Assembly (NCBI GenBank): GCA_035495815.1
Contig: DATJFH010000011.1
Span: 1 to 64,000, forward strand
Reading direction: 5' to 3'
Source: DATJFH01 sp035495815
GTDB lineage: Bacteria; Acidobacteriota; Terriglobia; Bryobacterales; Bryobacteraceae
Length of the DNA stretch: 64,000 nt
Positions within the stretch are counted from its first letter, which is position 1. Every line of letters starts with the position of its first letter. A program made the position numbers and the translations under genes. The notes beneath the pieces were generated by a model. The model did no database searches. It saw only the letters and a list, made by a program, of their open reading frames with translations, and was not told the DNA's origin. This document shows positions 54,416 to 63,001 of the stretch, one piece after another.

Positions 54416-54987
54416 CCGCCGGACTGATCCTGGCGGCCGGCAAGTCCTCCCGCATGGGCTCACCGAAAGCGCTGCTCGATTATCGCGGGGAAACTTTTCT
54501 GGACAATCTCACCGGTCTGTTTTCCGGATTCTGCGATCCCGTGATTGTCGTGGTGGGGCACGAGGCCGGGCGCATCCGCGCAGGAGTTCGCCACCCCGAG
54601 CGGGCCCTGTTCGCCGAGAACACGGCCTACGAGTCGGGCCAGCTCTCGTCCATGCAGTGCGGCCTGCGGATGGTTCCGGAATCCTCCGCCGGCGTGCTGT
54701 TCACCCTGGTCGATCACCCCAACGTGCAGCCTGGAACCATCGCCGGGCTGCTTGCCGCTCCCAACGCGCCGCTGGCCATACCCCGCTACCGGGGCCGCCG
54801 CGGACATCCTATCTTTTTCAACCGCAAGCTGATGGACGATTTTCTTGCGCTGTCCCCCGATTCCCAGGCACGACAGGTGGTCAACCGCCACGCGGACGCG
54901 GTCTGCTTCGTCGACGTGAACGACCCGGGCATACTCGACGACGTAGACGACGCCGCCGCCTATAGCCGTCTGCTCGAAACTGCATGA
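54412..54987 (+). CDS. mocA: MobA-like molybdenum-cofactor cytidylyltransferase
   Basis: A 191-residue nucleotidyltransferase. LILAAGKSSRMGSPKALLDYRGE is the nucleotide loop, TLVDHPNV carries the metal-binding Asp, and IPRYRGRRGHPIFF is the cofactor-side motif. It would convert Mo-molybdopterin to the cytosine dinucleotide form used by xanthine-dehydrogenase-type enzymes. GTG 54412 overlaps the xdhC stop (GTGA), and its own stop overlaps the next ATG (ATGA). The xdhC neighbour favours the cytidylyltransferase role over the guanylyl (MobA) role. Confidence 0.85.
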   Translation: MTAGLILAAGKSSRMGSPKALLDYRGETFLDNLTGLFSGFCDPVIVVVGHEAGRIRAGVRHPERALFAENTAYESGQLSSMQCGLRMVPESSAGVLFTLVDHPNVQPGTIAGLLAAPNAPLAIPRYRGRRGHPIFFNRKLMDDFLALSPDSQARQVVNRHADAVCFVDVNDPGILDDVDDAAAYSRLLETA

Positions 54988-57266
54988 CCGCCCGCAAGAG
55001 TCCCTGGCGCTGGCTGCTGTGGGCGCCGGCGTTTTTCATCGCCGCGGGGGTGGCCGCGCCCTTCTTCGACGCGGACCCTTTCGGCGAACGAATCAGCAAG
55101 GCGCTCGAAACTTCGCTGGGGCGCAAAGTCAAGATCGGCAAAGCGCGATTCACGGTCTTCGGCGGCCTGGGCTTCACCGTCAGCGACGTGGAAATCGCGG
55201 AGAATCCCGCGTTCGGCATCGAGCCCATCACGCAGTTGACGCCCGACGGATCGCTCGACGCGCGCCTGCAATTGCGATCCCTATGGACCGGGAAGCTGCA
55301 ACTGGCTTCCGTCCGCCTGAATTCCCCGATCGTGAATCTGGTCAAAGGAGACTCCGGGCACTGGAATTTCGAGTCCGTGATGACACCGGGGCTGGTGGCG
55401 TCTCTTCCCAGGGTCGAAGTGCGCGACGCGCGCATCAATTTCAAATTCGGCGACACGAAGTCGGTTTTCTATGCCGACAACGTGGACCTCGATGCAATAG
55501 CCGGATCGAGCGGCGCCGCCGGCTGGGAACTGCGCTTCTCCGGCGAGCCCGGCCGGACGGATCGGGCGGCGCGCCCTTACCAGCAGAGCGTGAGCGGGAG
55601 GGGCCGCTGGCGTCCGGAGCGCGTGGACTTCGATCTCGAGATGGAGAAGAGCGCACTGAGCGAGATCAGCGCGCTGATTTTCGGACGCGATGTGGGTATC
55701 CACGGCGCAGTCGCCTCGCGCGTGCAGCTGGCCGGTCCGCCGAACGAAATCCGCATCAGCGGCAGCCTGCAGCTTCAGGAACTGCACCGCTGGGACCAGA
55801 TGCCCATGAAAGGGGACGGCTGGCCGCTCCATTTCCGGGGCCGTCTGGACCTGGGCGGTCAACGGCTGGAAATCGAATCGCAATCCCCGGTCATGCCGTT
55901 TACCGTGCGCTACCGCGTGGCCAACTATCTGATCGAGCCGCGGTGGGCCTTGGGACTGACCTGGAATCGCTTCCCGGCCGAGCCGCTGGTGGCCATTGCG
56001 CGTCACATGGGCGCGCCTCTGCCGCCGGATTTGAAGCTGGCCGGAACGCTGGAAGGGGCCGTGAGCTGGTCCGGTTGGGAGAACCTGCAGGGGCAGATCG
56101 CTTTTCATGACGCGGCGGTGGCTTTCCCGAATTCCCCTCCCGTGGAATTCGACGAAGCCAAAGTACTGTTCGACGGCAGCCGCATCCATCTGGAACCGGC
56201 GCTGGCCCGGGCGGCCGAAAGCGAGGCCAGTATCGAGGCGGACTACCGGCTGACCAGCCAGGAATTCCAGCTGGACGTGGCCAGCGACTCCATGACCATC
56301 GCGGCGATCCGGACGCATGCCGCCCGGCTGCCGGCCCCCCTGCTCGAGGCGCTCAACTCGGGTGTATGGAAGGGCAAGCTCCGCTATCGCCGCGGGCCTT
56401 CCATCGAAGAAGGATGGAGCGGGCAGATTCAACTCGCGCGCGCCGAGATCGCTCTGCCCGGACTGGCGCAGCCGCTGCGCGTTCGCAGCGCGGCCGCGCG
56501 GCTGGATGGGGCCAAGCTCTGGGTAGACAAACTGGTTGGCCGGGTGGGGACGACCGAATTGTCCGGCGACTACCGTTATGAACCGAAAGCCGCGCATCCG
56601 CACCGCTTTCGCCTGATCATTCCCGCCATCGACGCCGCCGGGCTGGAACGCCTGCTCATGCCGACGCTCCGCCGCGAGCGGGGATTCCTGGCCCGCACGC
56701 TGGGATTCGGCAGGCCCGAGATCCCTCCCTGGCTGGCGACCCGCTTCATGGACGGAACCGTGCAGATCGGCGAATTGACCGCCGGAGACGCTACTTTGTC
56801 GCAGCTCAAGATGCGGATCCTCTGGGACGGCGTTCACGTGGAACTGCGGAACATGGAAGCGCGTACGGAAAACGGAATCCTTTACGGCGGCGCCTTCGTC
56901 GATCTCAGGGGTCATGAGCCTTCCTATCGTGTCAACTTTCTGGCCGACTCGGTCGATTTCAAAGGCGGCAAAATCGACGCCGACGGCGTGATTCGCACTT
57001 CCGGAACCGGAGGGGAGCTGTTGACCCGAGCGCGCGCTGAGGGCTCTTTCAGCGGCCGCGAGTTGAATTTCTGCAAGAACGCCACCGGCTGCTATCGGCT
57101 GGAATGGCCGAAGCTCCGCTTCACCGAGCTCCAGCTCTCGATCGGGCCCGACCTGTATATCGGCCGGGGCGCTACTCAGGACGACGGCCGGCTCCTGCTG
57201 CAGCTCTCGAACGGATCGAAATCGATGCGCGTGACCGGGACCCTGGCGCAGTTGGTGGTGGAGTAG
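54984..57266 (+). CDS. AsmA-family membrane protein
   Basis: A 760-residue protein with one N-terminal membrane helix (WRWLLWAPAFFIAAGVAAP, about 8-26) and a large periplasmic region. LETSLGRKVKIGKARFTVFGGLGFTVSDVEIAENPAFG is the characteristic AsmA opening, and further repeats of the type found in TamB/AsmA groove proteins follow, with an AsmA-like C-terminal part. Family members bridge inner and outer membranes and move phospholipids. It overlaps mocA by 4 bp, an odd partner for cofactor genes; possibly only a shared transcript. The distance to the convergent oxidoreductase gene is 9 bp. Confidence 0.82.
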   Translation: MTARKSPWRWLLWAPAFFIAAGVAAPFFDADPFGERISKALETSLGRKVKIGKARFTVFGGLGFTVSDVEIAENPAFGIEPITQLTPDGSLDARLQLRSLWTGKLQLASVRLNSPIVNLVKGDSGHWNFESVMTPGLVASLPRVEVRDARINFKFGDTKSVFYADNVDLDAIAGSSGAAGWELRFSGEPGRTDRAARPYQQSVSGRGRWRPERVDFDLEMEKSALSEISALIFGRDVGIHGAVASRVQLAGPPNEIRISGSLQLQELHRWDQMPMKGDGWPLHFRGRLDLGGQRLEIESQSPVMPFTVRYRVANYLIEPRWALGLTWNRFPAEPLVAIARHMGAPLPPDLKLAGTLEGAVSWSGWENLQGQIAFHDAAVAFPNSPPVEFDEAKVLFDGSRIHLEPALARAAESEASIEADYRLTSQEFQLDVASDSMTIAAIRTHAARLPAPLLEALNSGVWKGKLRYRRGPSIEEGWSGQIQLARAEIALPGLAQPLRVRSAAARLDGAKLWVDKLVGRVGTTELSGDYRYEPKAAHPHRFRLIIPAIDAAGLERLLMPTLRRERGFLARTLGFGRPEIPPWLATRFMDGTVQIGELTAGDATLSQLKMRILWDGVHVELRNMEARTENGILYGGAFVDLRGHEPSYRVNFLADSVDFKGGKIDADGVIRTSGTGGELLTRARAEGSFSGRELNFCKNATGCYRLEWPKLRFTELQLSIGPDLYIGRGATQDDGRLLLQLSNGSKSMRVTGTLAQLVVE

Positions 57267-57275
57267 GGGCAGCTC

Positions 57276-58652
57276 TCAGAGAGGTTTCATTTCCCCGAGC
57301 ATGGTCGGAATCAGCTCGGACACCGTTGGGTGAATGTGCATGGCCCGGGAGATCACGGTGTAGGGCGCCTTGGCGTACATGACGTCCAAAATCGATTGGA
57401 TGACTTCATCACCGCCCGTGCCGAGGATCGACGCGCCCAGAATCAGCCTGGTATCCGCGTCCACCAGGATCTTCATGAACCCCTGCGTTTCACCCTTCTC
57501 CACGGCGCGGCCCACCTTTGTCATGGGACGGTAGCCGATCAGCGCCTTGCGGCCGCTCTTGCGGACCTCCGCCTCATTCATGCCTGCTCTGCCGAGCGGC
57601 GGATCGATGTACAACGCGTAGGCCATGATGCGGTCGCTGAGACGGCGCGGGTCGTGGTCGAGCAGGTTGGCGGCGACGATTTCGAAGTCGTTGTAGGAAG
57701 TGTGGGTGAATCCGCCGCGGCCGTTGCAATCGCCGAGCGCCCAAATGCCGGCCACGTTGGTACGCAGTTCGTCGTCCACCACGATGTTTCCGTGCTTGTC
57801 CGTAGCCACACCCGCTTTGTCGAGGCCGAGGTCATCGGTGTTGGGACGGCGTCCCACCGCCAGCAGCAGGTGCGATCCGGCTATCTTGGGACTCCCCTCG
57901 GCGCAGTCGATACCGGCGAAGATCTCGTCTCCGCGCTTCGAGAAGCGAATGCAGTTCGAGTTCAGCCGGACCGCGATGCCTTCCCGCTCCATAATTTCCC
58001 TGACGGCCGCCGAGACGTCCTCATCCTCGCGCGGGATCAGGCGCGGGCCCTTTTCGATGATGGTGACCTCGCTGCCGAAGCGGCGGAACATCTGCCCGAA
58101 CTCCAGGCCGATGTAGCTTCCGCCGACGATCAGCAGATGACGCGGCAGGAAATCGACATGCATCAGGGAGCTGTTCGTGAGATACGGAACTTCGTTGACG
58201 CCCGGCAGATCGGGCACGACTGCCCGGCCGCCCACGTTGATGAATATCTTGTCCGACGAGAGCGTCGCGCCGTTCACGCTCACTTCACGCGCCGACTCGA
58301 AGCGGGCGCTGCCCTTATAAACCGTGCAGTTCCGCATATCCTTGAGCCAGTTCTCGACCGAGTTCCGCGATTGCCCGGAGATCTTATCCTTGCGCGCCTT
58401 GACCTGCCTCATGTCCACGCTGACTGCTCCTCCGATGGTGACGCCGTACTCGGCCCCGCGGCGCGCCAGGTGGGCGGCGTATGCGCTGGCAACCATCGTC
58501 TTGGTGGGAATGCAGCCCGTGTTGACACAGGTGCCCCCGATCAGGTTCCGCTCGATGACGGCGACGTTCATGCCTGCCGCTGTGAGGCGTCCAGCGAGCG
58601 GGGGCCCTGCCTGGCCGGTTCCGATAATGATGGCGTCGTAGGGGGTGGTCAT
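57276..58652 (-). CDS. Flavin disulfide oxidoreductase, mercuric-reductase-like
   Basis: A 458-residue class I pyridine nucleotide-disulfide oxidoreductase. AIIIGTGQAGPPLAGRL binds FAD, and GGTCVNTGCIPTK holds the redox disulfide. LLIVGGSYIGLEFGQMF is the NAD(P)H site, GIWALGDCNGRGGF the second FAD motif, and HIHPTVSELIPT supplies the dimer-interface His/Glu. The C-terminal vicinal Cys pair of MerA is absent, so a true mercury reductase is unlikely; a soluble transhydrogenase-like or uncharacterised reductase is more plausible. TAAAAT ends 6 nt before the ATG, so it may be leaderless although only 24 bp separate it from the gene upstream. Confidence 0.88.
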   Translation of the reverse strand: MTTPYDAIIIGTGQAGPPLAGRLTAAGMNVAVIERNLIGGTCVNTGCIPTKTMVASAYAAHLARRGAEYGVTIGGAVSVDMRQVKARKDKISGQSRNSVENWLKDMRNCTVYKGSARFESAREVSVNGATLSSDKIFINVGGRAVVPDLPGVNEVPYLTNSSLMHVDFLPRHLLIVGGSYIGLEFGQMFRRFGSEVTIIEKGPRLIPREDEDVSAAVREIMEREGIAVRLNSNCIRFSKRGDEIFAGIDCAEGSPKIAGSHLLLAVGRRPNTDDLGLDKAGVATDKHGNIVVDDELRTNVAGIWALGDCNGRGGFTHTSYNDFEIVAANLLDHDPRRLSDRIMAYALYIDPPLGRAGMNEAEVRKSGRKALIGYRPMTKVGRAVEKGETQGFMKILVDADTRLILGASILGTGGDEVIQSILDVMYAKAPYTVISRAMHIHPTVSELIPTMLGEMKPL

Positions 58653-58658
58653 TTCTTG

Positions 58659-58664
58659 ATTTTA
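58659..58664 (-). promoter_or_regulatory. -10 hexamer TAAAAT, leaderless promoter candidate
   Basis: On the minus strand TAAAAT (5 of 6) ends 6 nt before ATG 58652, inside the 24-bp gap after the aldo/keto reductase gene. No Shine-Dalgarno sequence is present. Confidence 0.45.
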
Positions 58665-58676
58665 GTCTTGCGGTCC

Positions 58677-59513
58677 TTACAGCATCTCGAGAGGCTTGCG
58701 CTTCAGCGGGCGTGGAAACGCGATGTCCAGGGCGGAGAGGTCTTCGCGGGTCAACACGATGTCCGCGGCGGCGCGGTTTTCGTCGACATGCCCGAGCTCA
58801 CCAGCCTTCGGAATCACGAGGACGTCCTGCTGCGCCAGCAGCCATGCCAGCGCGATCTGCGCCGGAGTCGCTCCCCGCTGCTGCGCCAGCGCGGCCAGCT
58901 TGGGGTTGCGCAGCAGCCGACCCTGTTCTATCGGCGAGTACGCCATCACAGGCGCTCCGCGGCTCCGCAACCAGGGCAGAAGATCGATCTCCGGGCCGCG
59001 CCGGGTCAGGTTATAGAGGATCTGATTGACGGCAATCCGGCGGCCCTGATCCAGCGCCCAAGCCTCTTCCATGTCGGATGTATCGAAATTGCTGACGCCG
59101 TACGATCCGATCTTGCCCGACGCCTGCAGCGCCGCGAGGGCGTCCAGGGTTTCGGAAAGCGGAACCGATCCGCGCCAGTGCAGCAGGTACAGATCGATCG
59201 AATCGATTCCCAGCCGCCGCAGGCTGCGCTCGCAGGCATCCGCCGTTCCGCGCCGGGTCGCGTTGTGGGGATATACTTTGCTCACCAGAAAGACTTCCTG
59301 TCGGCGGCCCATGATGGCCTCGCCGATCAACTCCTCGGCAGCCCCTTCTCCGTACATTTCCGCCGTGTCGATAACGGTCATCCCGAGATCGATGGCGCGC
59401 CGCAGAGCCGCGATCTCCCGGGAGCGCAGACGGGAATTCTCACCCATCTTCCAGGTTCCGATTCCCAGAGCGGGCACGCGTTTTCCGGATGGCAGAGCCA
59501 CGGTCTTCATCAT
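58677..59513 (-). CDS. Aldo/keto reductase
   Basis: A 278-residue NAD(P)H-dependent reductase. The catalytic tetrad is visible as D and Y in VIDTAEMYGEG, K in FLVSKVYP and H in YLLHWRGS. LPWLRSRGAPVMAYSPIEQG and VLVIPKAGEL form the cofactor-binding side. It reduces aldehydes or ketones; the natural substrate is unknown. The start is ATG 59513 (or 59510); an open frame continues upstream on this strand to 59894, but that part is antisense to the formimidoyltransferase gene and lacks family similarity. It is probably transcribed with the flavin oxidoreductase gene downstream. Confidence 0.9.
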   Translation of the reverse strand: MMKTVALPSGKRVPALGIGTWKMGENSRLRSREIAALRRAIDLGMTVIDTAEMYGEGAAEELIGEAIMGRRQEVFLVSKVYPHNATRRGTADACERSLRRLGIDSIDLYLLHWRGSVPLSETLDALAALQASGKIGSYGVSNFDTSDMEEAWALDQGRRIAVNQILYNLTRRGPEIDLLPWLRSRGAPVMAYSPIEQGRLLRNPKLAALAQQRGATPAQIALAWLLAQQDVLVIPKAGELGHVDENRAAADIVLTREDLSALDIAFPRPLKRKPLEML

Positions 59514-59565
59514 CTTGCAGTCAGGATACCGCGCCCGTATTGGAACCCTGTACCATGGAAATTCC

Positions 59566-60465
59566 ATGACAGGACCGCTGGTCGAATGCGTGCCCAATTT
59601 CTCGGAAGGGCGCGACAGACAGAAGGTGGACGCCATCGCGGAGTCCATCGCATCGGCCGGCGGCGTTTCGGTTCTGGACGTGACGCTCGATCCCGACCAC
59701 AATCGCTCGGTGATCACTTTCGCGGGCCAGCCCGAAGCGGCCGTGGAGGCTGCCATACGGGCGGCTGCCCGCGCGGTGGAAGCAATCGATCTGACGCGGC
59801 AGTCCGGCGTGCATCCGCGCATCGGCGCGGCCGACGTGGTCCCTTTCATTCCCGCGCGAGATATCTCGCTGCAAGCCTGCGCGGGCCTGGCCACGATGGC
59901 GGGCGAGCAGATCTGGCGGCGGCTGGGCGTGCCGGTGTACCTCTACGAAGCAGCCGCGCGGCGGCCGGAGAGAGTCAATCTGGAGAACGTCCGGCGGGGC
60001 GGATTCGAAGGGTTGCGCGAGGCGGTCCGTACCGATCCTTCCCGGCTCCCCGATTTCGGCGAAGCGGAGCTGCACCCGACTGCCGGCGCCGTGGCGGTGG
60101 GGGCGCGAAAGTTCCTGATCGCCTTCAACATCAACCTGCGAACTCCCGACGTGCGGATCGCCCGCGCCATAGCCGGCCAGATTCGGACGTCCTCCGGCGG
60201 ACTGCCCTTCGTGAAGGCGATGGGGGTCAGCCTCGCCTCCCGCAATCTGGCGCAGGTAAGCATGAATCTGACCGACTTCGAGCGGACGCCGGTCCACCAG
60301 GTGTTCACGGAAGTGCGCGACCGGGCGGCGTCACAAGGCGTCGGGATCGCCGGCTGCGAATTGATCGGCCTGATTCCCGAGAAGGCGCTGGAGCGTTCCG
60401 GGGAGTGGCTGCCGCTGGTCGAAGACTTTCATCCGGACCGGATCTTCGAGAACCGGATAAGATGA
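59566..60465 (+). CDS. ftcD: Glutamate formimidoyltransferase
   Basis: A 299-residue enzyme with the two-domain formiminotransferase fold. VECVPNFSEGRD is the signature opening. The conserved catalytic-region motif HPRIGAADVVPFIP holds the important histidine, and AVAVGARKFLIAFNINL is typical of the second domain. It moves the formimino group from N-formimino-glutamate (histidine breakdown) to tetrahydrofolate. The cyclodeaminase half found in mammalian FTCD is absent, as is usual in bacteria. The ATG of lipA overlaps its stop by 4 bp, so histidine catabolism and lipoate synthesis genes are linked here for unclear reasons. A weak TACCAT lies 9 nt before the ATG. Confidence 0.92.
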   Translation: MTGPLVECVPNFSEGRDRQKVDAIAESIASAGGVSVLDVTLDPDHNRSVITFAGQPEAAVEAAIRAAARAVEAIDLTRQSGVHPRIGAADVVPFIPARDISLQACAGLATMAGEQIWRRLGVPVYLYEAAARRPERVNLENVRRGGFEGLREAVRTDPSRLPDFGEAELHPTAGAVAVGARKFLIAFNINLRTPDVRIARAIAGQIRTSSGGLPFVKAMGVSLASRNLAQVSMNLTDFERTPVHQVFTEVRDRAASQGVGIAGCELIGLIPEKALERSGEWLPLVEDFHPDRIFENRIR

Positions 60466-61355
60466 AAGCAGACGTGCTGGTTTCCATTACACCCAAGCCG
60501 CAGCGCCCGGAGTGGCTTCGCGCGCCTGCTCCGGCAGGCGAGAACTATCGACAGCTGAAGTCCCTGATCGACCGCCTGGAGCTGCACACGGTCTGCGAGA
60601 GCGCGGCCTGCCCCAACGTAGGCGAGTGCTGGAATCAACGGACCGCCACCTTCATGATCCTCGGCAACGTCTGCACGCGGCGCTGTGGATTCTGCGCGGT
60701 CCAGAAAGGAGCGCCGCTCGAAGTGGATTACGACGAGCCTCGCCGGGTGGCCGAAGCGGTCGCAGCCATGGGGCTGCGCTTCGCCGTCATCACCAGCGTG
60801 AACCGGGACGACCGCAAGGACGGCGGCGCCGAGCTGTTCGCGCTCACCATCCAGGCCATCCGCCGGCGCGTACCCGGATGCGGCGTCGAGACGCTGGTGC
60901 CGGATTTTCAAGGCTCCCTGGCCGCCATGGCGACGGTGATGGAGGCGGCGCCGGACGTGCTCAACCACAACACGGAAACGGCGCCGCGCCTCTACCGCCA
61001 GGTGCGCCTGGGCGCGCGCTACGAGCGGTCGCTCGAAATACTGGCCTACGCCAAGCAGATCTCCCCCGGAACGCCAACCAAATCGGGCATGATGCTGGGA
61101 CTGGGGGAAACGGCGGACGAGACGCTGGCGGTGATGCGCGACCTGCGCGCAAATGGCGTCGATATCCTGACTCTTGGCCAGTACCTGCGTCCCTCGCCGA
61201 AGCACCTGCCGATCGTGCGCTACGTTCCTCCGGCCGAGTTCGCCGAATTTCGGCGCGCGGGCCTGACCATGGGGTTCAAGCACGTGGAAGCGGGCCCGCT
61301 GGTGCGCAGCTCGTATCATGCCTCGGAATCGGTTCAGCACCGGGCGCTTTGCTAA
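60462..61355 (+). CDS. lipA: Lipoyl synthase
   Basis: A 297-residue radical-SAM enzyme that inserts two sulfurs into protein-bound octanoyl groups. C45, C50 and C56 in CESAACPNVGEC bind the auxiliary cluster that donates sulfur; C71, C75 and C78 in CTRRCGFC bind the radical-SAM cluster. The C-terminal RSSYHA serine is the additional cluster ligand. The length is normal. Its ATG overlaps the stop codon of the upstream gene (ATGA). No lipB is nearby. The frame is open far upstream, but that part is antisense to other genes. Confidence 0.96.
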   Translation: MKADVLVSITPKPQRPEWLRAPAPAGENYRQLKSLIDRLELHTVCESAACPNVGECWNQRTATFMILGNVCTRRCGFCAVQKGAPLEVDYDEPRRVAEAVAAMGLRFAVITSVNRDDRKDGGAELFALTIQAIRRRVPGCGVETLVPDFQGSLAAMATVMEAAPDVLNHNTETAPRLYRQVRLGARYERSLEILAYAKQISPGTPTKSGMMLGLGETADETLAVMRDLRANGVDILTLGQYLRPSPKHLPIVRYVPPAEFAEFRRAGLTMGFKHVEAGPLVRSSYHASESVQHRALC

Positions 61356-61358
61356 AAT
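61353..61358 (+). promoter_or_regulatory. -10 hexamer TAAAAT before the thioesterase gene
   Basis: TAAAAT overlaps the lipA stop codon and ends 9 nt before TTG 61368. No Shine-Dalgarno sequence is present. Confidence 0.4.
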
Positions 61359-61367
61359 GAGTCACTC

Positions 61368-61784
61368 TTGAAATCGGAAAAACCAGCATTGTCGCTGCAG
61401 CAGATGCGCGACAGGGTCCGAGGAATGGCCTTCAACCAGCTTGTGGGGATCCGCCTTGTGCGCGTCCACCAGGACGGCGTCACGATCGATTGCAAGCTGC
61501 GGCCGGAATTGATGAACGCGCACGGCGTCCTGCACGGAGGCGTCACGGCGACAATGGCCGACGCGGCCGTGGGCATTGCGATCACGACGCGGCTGGGCCG
61601 TCCGGCGGCTACCACGGTAGAGATGAAGCTGAACTACATGCGTCCGGTGACGTCGGGAAAGATCACGGCGCGGGCCAGGATTCTGCGAATGGGATCGACT
61701 CTATGCGTGGGCCGGGTGGATCTTTTCGACGACGAACGGCAGCAGGTGGCCGCGGCGTTAGTGACGTACATGCTGCTCAAGTGA
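61368..61784 (+). CDS. PaaI-type acyl-CoA thioesterase
   Basis: A 138-residue hot-dog-fold protein. NAHGVLHGGVTATMADAAVGIAI is the PaaI signature with the active-site Asp, and TVEMKLNYMRPVTSGKITARARIL completes the fold. It hydrolyses an acyl- or aryl-CoA thioester; the substrate is unknown. The start is TTG 61368, 12 bp after lipA. A later ATG (61404) would cut off part of the first helix. It converges on the slipin gene across a strong hairpin. Confidence 0.87.
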   Translation: MKSEKPALSLQQMRDRVRGMAFNQLVGIRLVRVHQDGVTIDCKLRPELMNAHGVLHGGVTATMADAAVGIAITTRLGRPAATTVEMKLNYMRPVTSGKITARARILRMGSTLCVGRVDLFDDERQQVAAALVTYMLLK

Positions 61785-61830
61785 GGGTTCCGCGAAGCGG
61801 CCGGCAGGTTGGTTGACGGCAGCAATTCGA

Positions 61831-61861
61831 GGCCGGCAGACGGCGTTTCCGCCTGCCGGCC
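61831..61861. terminator. GC-rich hairpin between convergent genes
   Basis: Arms GGCCGGCAG (61831-61839) and CTGCCGGCC (61853-61861) are a perfect 9-bp pair, with an additional internal GGCG/CGCC option. It lies between the thioesterase and slipin genes. No T-run follows, so it is a terminator only by position and stability. Confidence 0.5.
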
Positions 61862-61879
61862 CCCGACCCGCCCCGGCTC

Positions 61880-63001
61880 TTACACCTTGGGCCGCAGCGT
61901 TACCGTGCGCTCGAGCAGCGTGTCCAGTCCGCCGACGATGGAGATTTTCCCCACCTTGTCGGCGATCTTTTCCAGCGTCTCGAGTTCCTTCAGCCGCACC
62001 AGCAGAGGGTTGTCCTCCATCAGCTTGGCCGTGTTGAGCAGCGACCGCGTGGCCGCCGTCTCCTCGCGCCGGCGGATCAGGTTGGCCTGCGCCTGCTTCT
62101 CCGCCGTCACTACCTGGTTGAGGATGTCGCGGATGTCTCCGGGGAGGATGATGTCCTTGAGCGCGATGGCACCCATGCGAACACCATAGCCTTCCATTTC
62201 GCGGCGCACTTCGGCCGACACCGTTTCATCGATGTCCGCCTTTTCCGCGAGTACCTCTTCCAGCGTGCGCTTGCCCAGGGTCTGGCGAACCGCGATCTGC
62301 AGCGTACGGTACAGGTGCTCGTTCACATCCTTCACGCCGGAACGAGCCGTGACAATGTTCACGATTTCGTATACCGCCGAGATGTTGACCCGGACGGTCA
62401 CCTTATCCTTGGTCAGGATCTCCTGACCGGACACCTCCACCGTCTGCCGCCGCACCTCGATCACATCGATACGGGGCGCACTGACCACGTTCCAGAAGCC
62501 GTACGTTCCGGCGTCCAACTCGCGCGCCAGACGCCCGTCGAGGTACACGAGGCCGCGCTTCCCTTCGTCCACCGCGGCGAAGGTGACACCCGCTTCCCGC
62601 CCCAGGCGGACCAAAGCGGGTACGAGCCGCTCGGGAACTTCGGGCTCGTCGCGCACATCGATCAGGTCGAAGGACACGTTCACGGCCCCGCGCCAGTAGA
62701 GGACGCGGGTTCCGGGCTTCACCACGCGAGCGAGCTTGCCATCCAGGTACACGACGGCAACCTGCGAGTCCGACGTGTCGATCACGGTGAAGTACCGCGC
62801 CGCCAGCTCAGACTGCTCGCGCAGAATGTAGTCCGCCCAGACGCTGGTGAACACCAGGTCCTTGGTGTTGAAAGTCTCCCGCTCGATGCGGCGGCCCAGC
62901 GTGAACATCCAGTACTCGCCGGGTCCCAGAATGTCTTCGAACCGCTTTTTGCGGATCAGTAAAACCCGCTCGTTGTCTCCAACCAATACACGCCGTACCA
63001 T
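61880..63001 (-). CDS. Slipin/stomatin-like SPFH protein without a membrane anchor
   Basis: A 373-residue protein. Residues of about 165-340 form the SPFH core, with RRQTVEVSGQEILTKDKVTVRVNISAVYEI, YRTLQIAVRQTLGKRTLEEVLAEK and YGVRMGAIALKDIILPGDIRDILNQVVTAEKQAQANLIRRREE. The N-terminal 160 residues have no hydrophobic hairpin, unlike classic slipins. They contain three related beta segments: FEDILGPGEYWMF, LDGKLARVVKPGTRVLYW and LDGRLARELDAGTYGFW. It may therefore assemble in the cytoplasm or on the membrane through other contacts. AAAGGAGG lies 7-8 nt before the ATG, the strongest ribosome-binding site in the window. Confidence 0.87.
   Translation of the reverse strand: MVRRVLVGDNERVLLIRKKRFEDILGPGEYWMFTLGRRIERETFNTKDLVFTSVWADYILREQSELAARYFTVIDTSDSQVAVVYLDGKLARVVKPGTRVLYWRGAVNVSFDLIDVRDEPEVPERLVPALVRLGREAGVTFAAVDEGKRGLVYLDGRLARELDAGTYGFWNVVSAPRIDVIEVRRQTVEVSGQEILTKDKVTVRVNISAVYEIVNIVTARSGVKDVNEHLYRTLQIAVRQTLGKRTLEEVLAEKADIDETVSAEVRREMEGYGVRMGAIALKDIILPGDIRDILNQVVTAEKQAQANLIRRREETAATRSLLNTAKLMEDNPLLVRLKELETLEKIADKVGKISIVGGLDTLLERTVTLRPKV

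Noticed and set aside
59514..59894. N-terminal extension of the aldo/keto reductase
   Set aside because: It is antisense to ftcD and lacks family similarity. The reductase begins with MKTVALPSG at 59513/59510.
57330..60461. In-frame upstream extension of lipA over 1000 codons
   Set aside because: It crosses two minus-strand enzymes and ftcD in the wrong frame. Only the part from 60462 has lipoyl synthase motifs.
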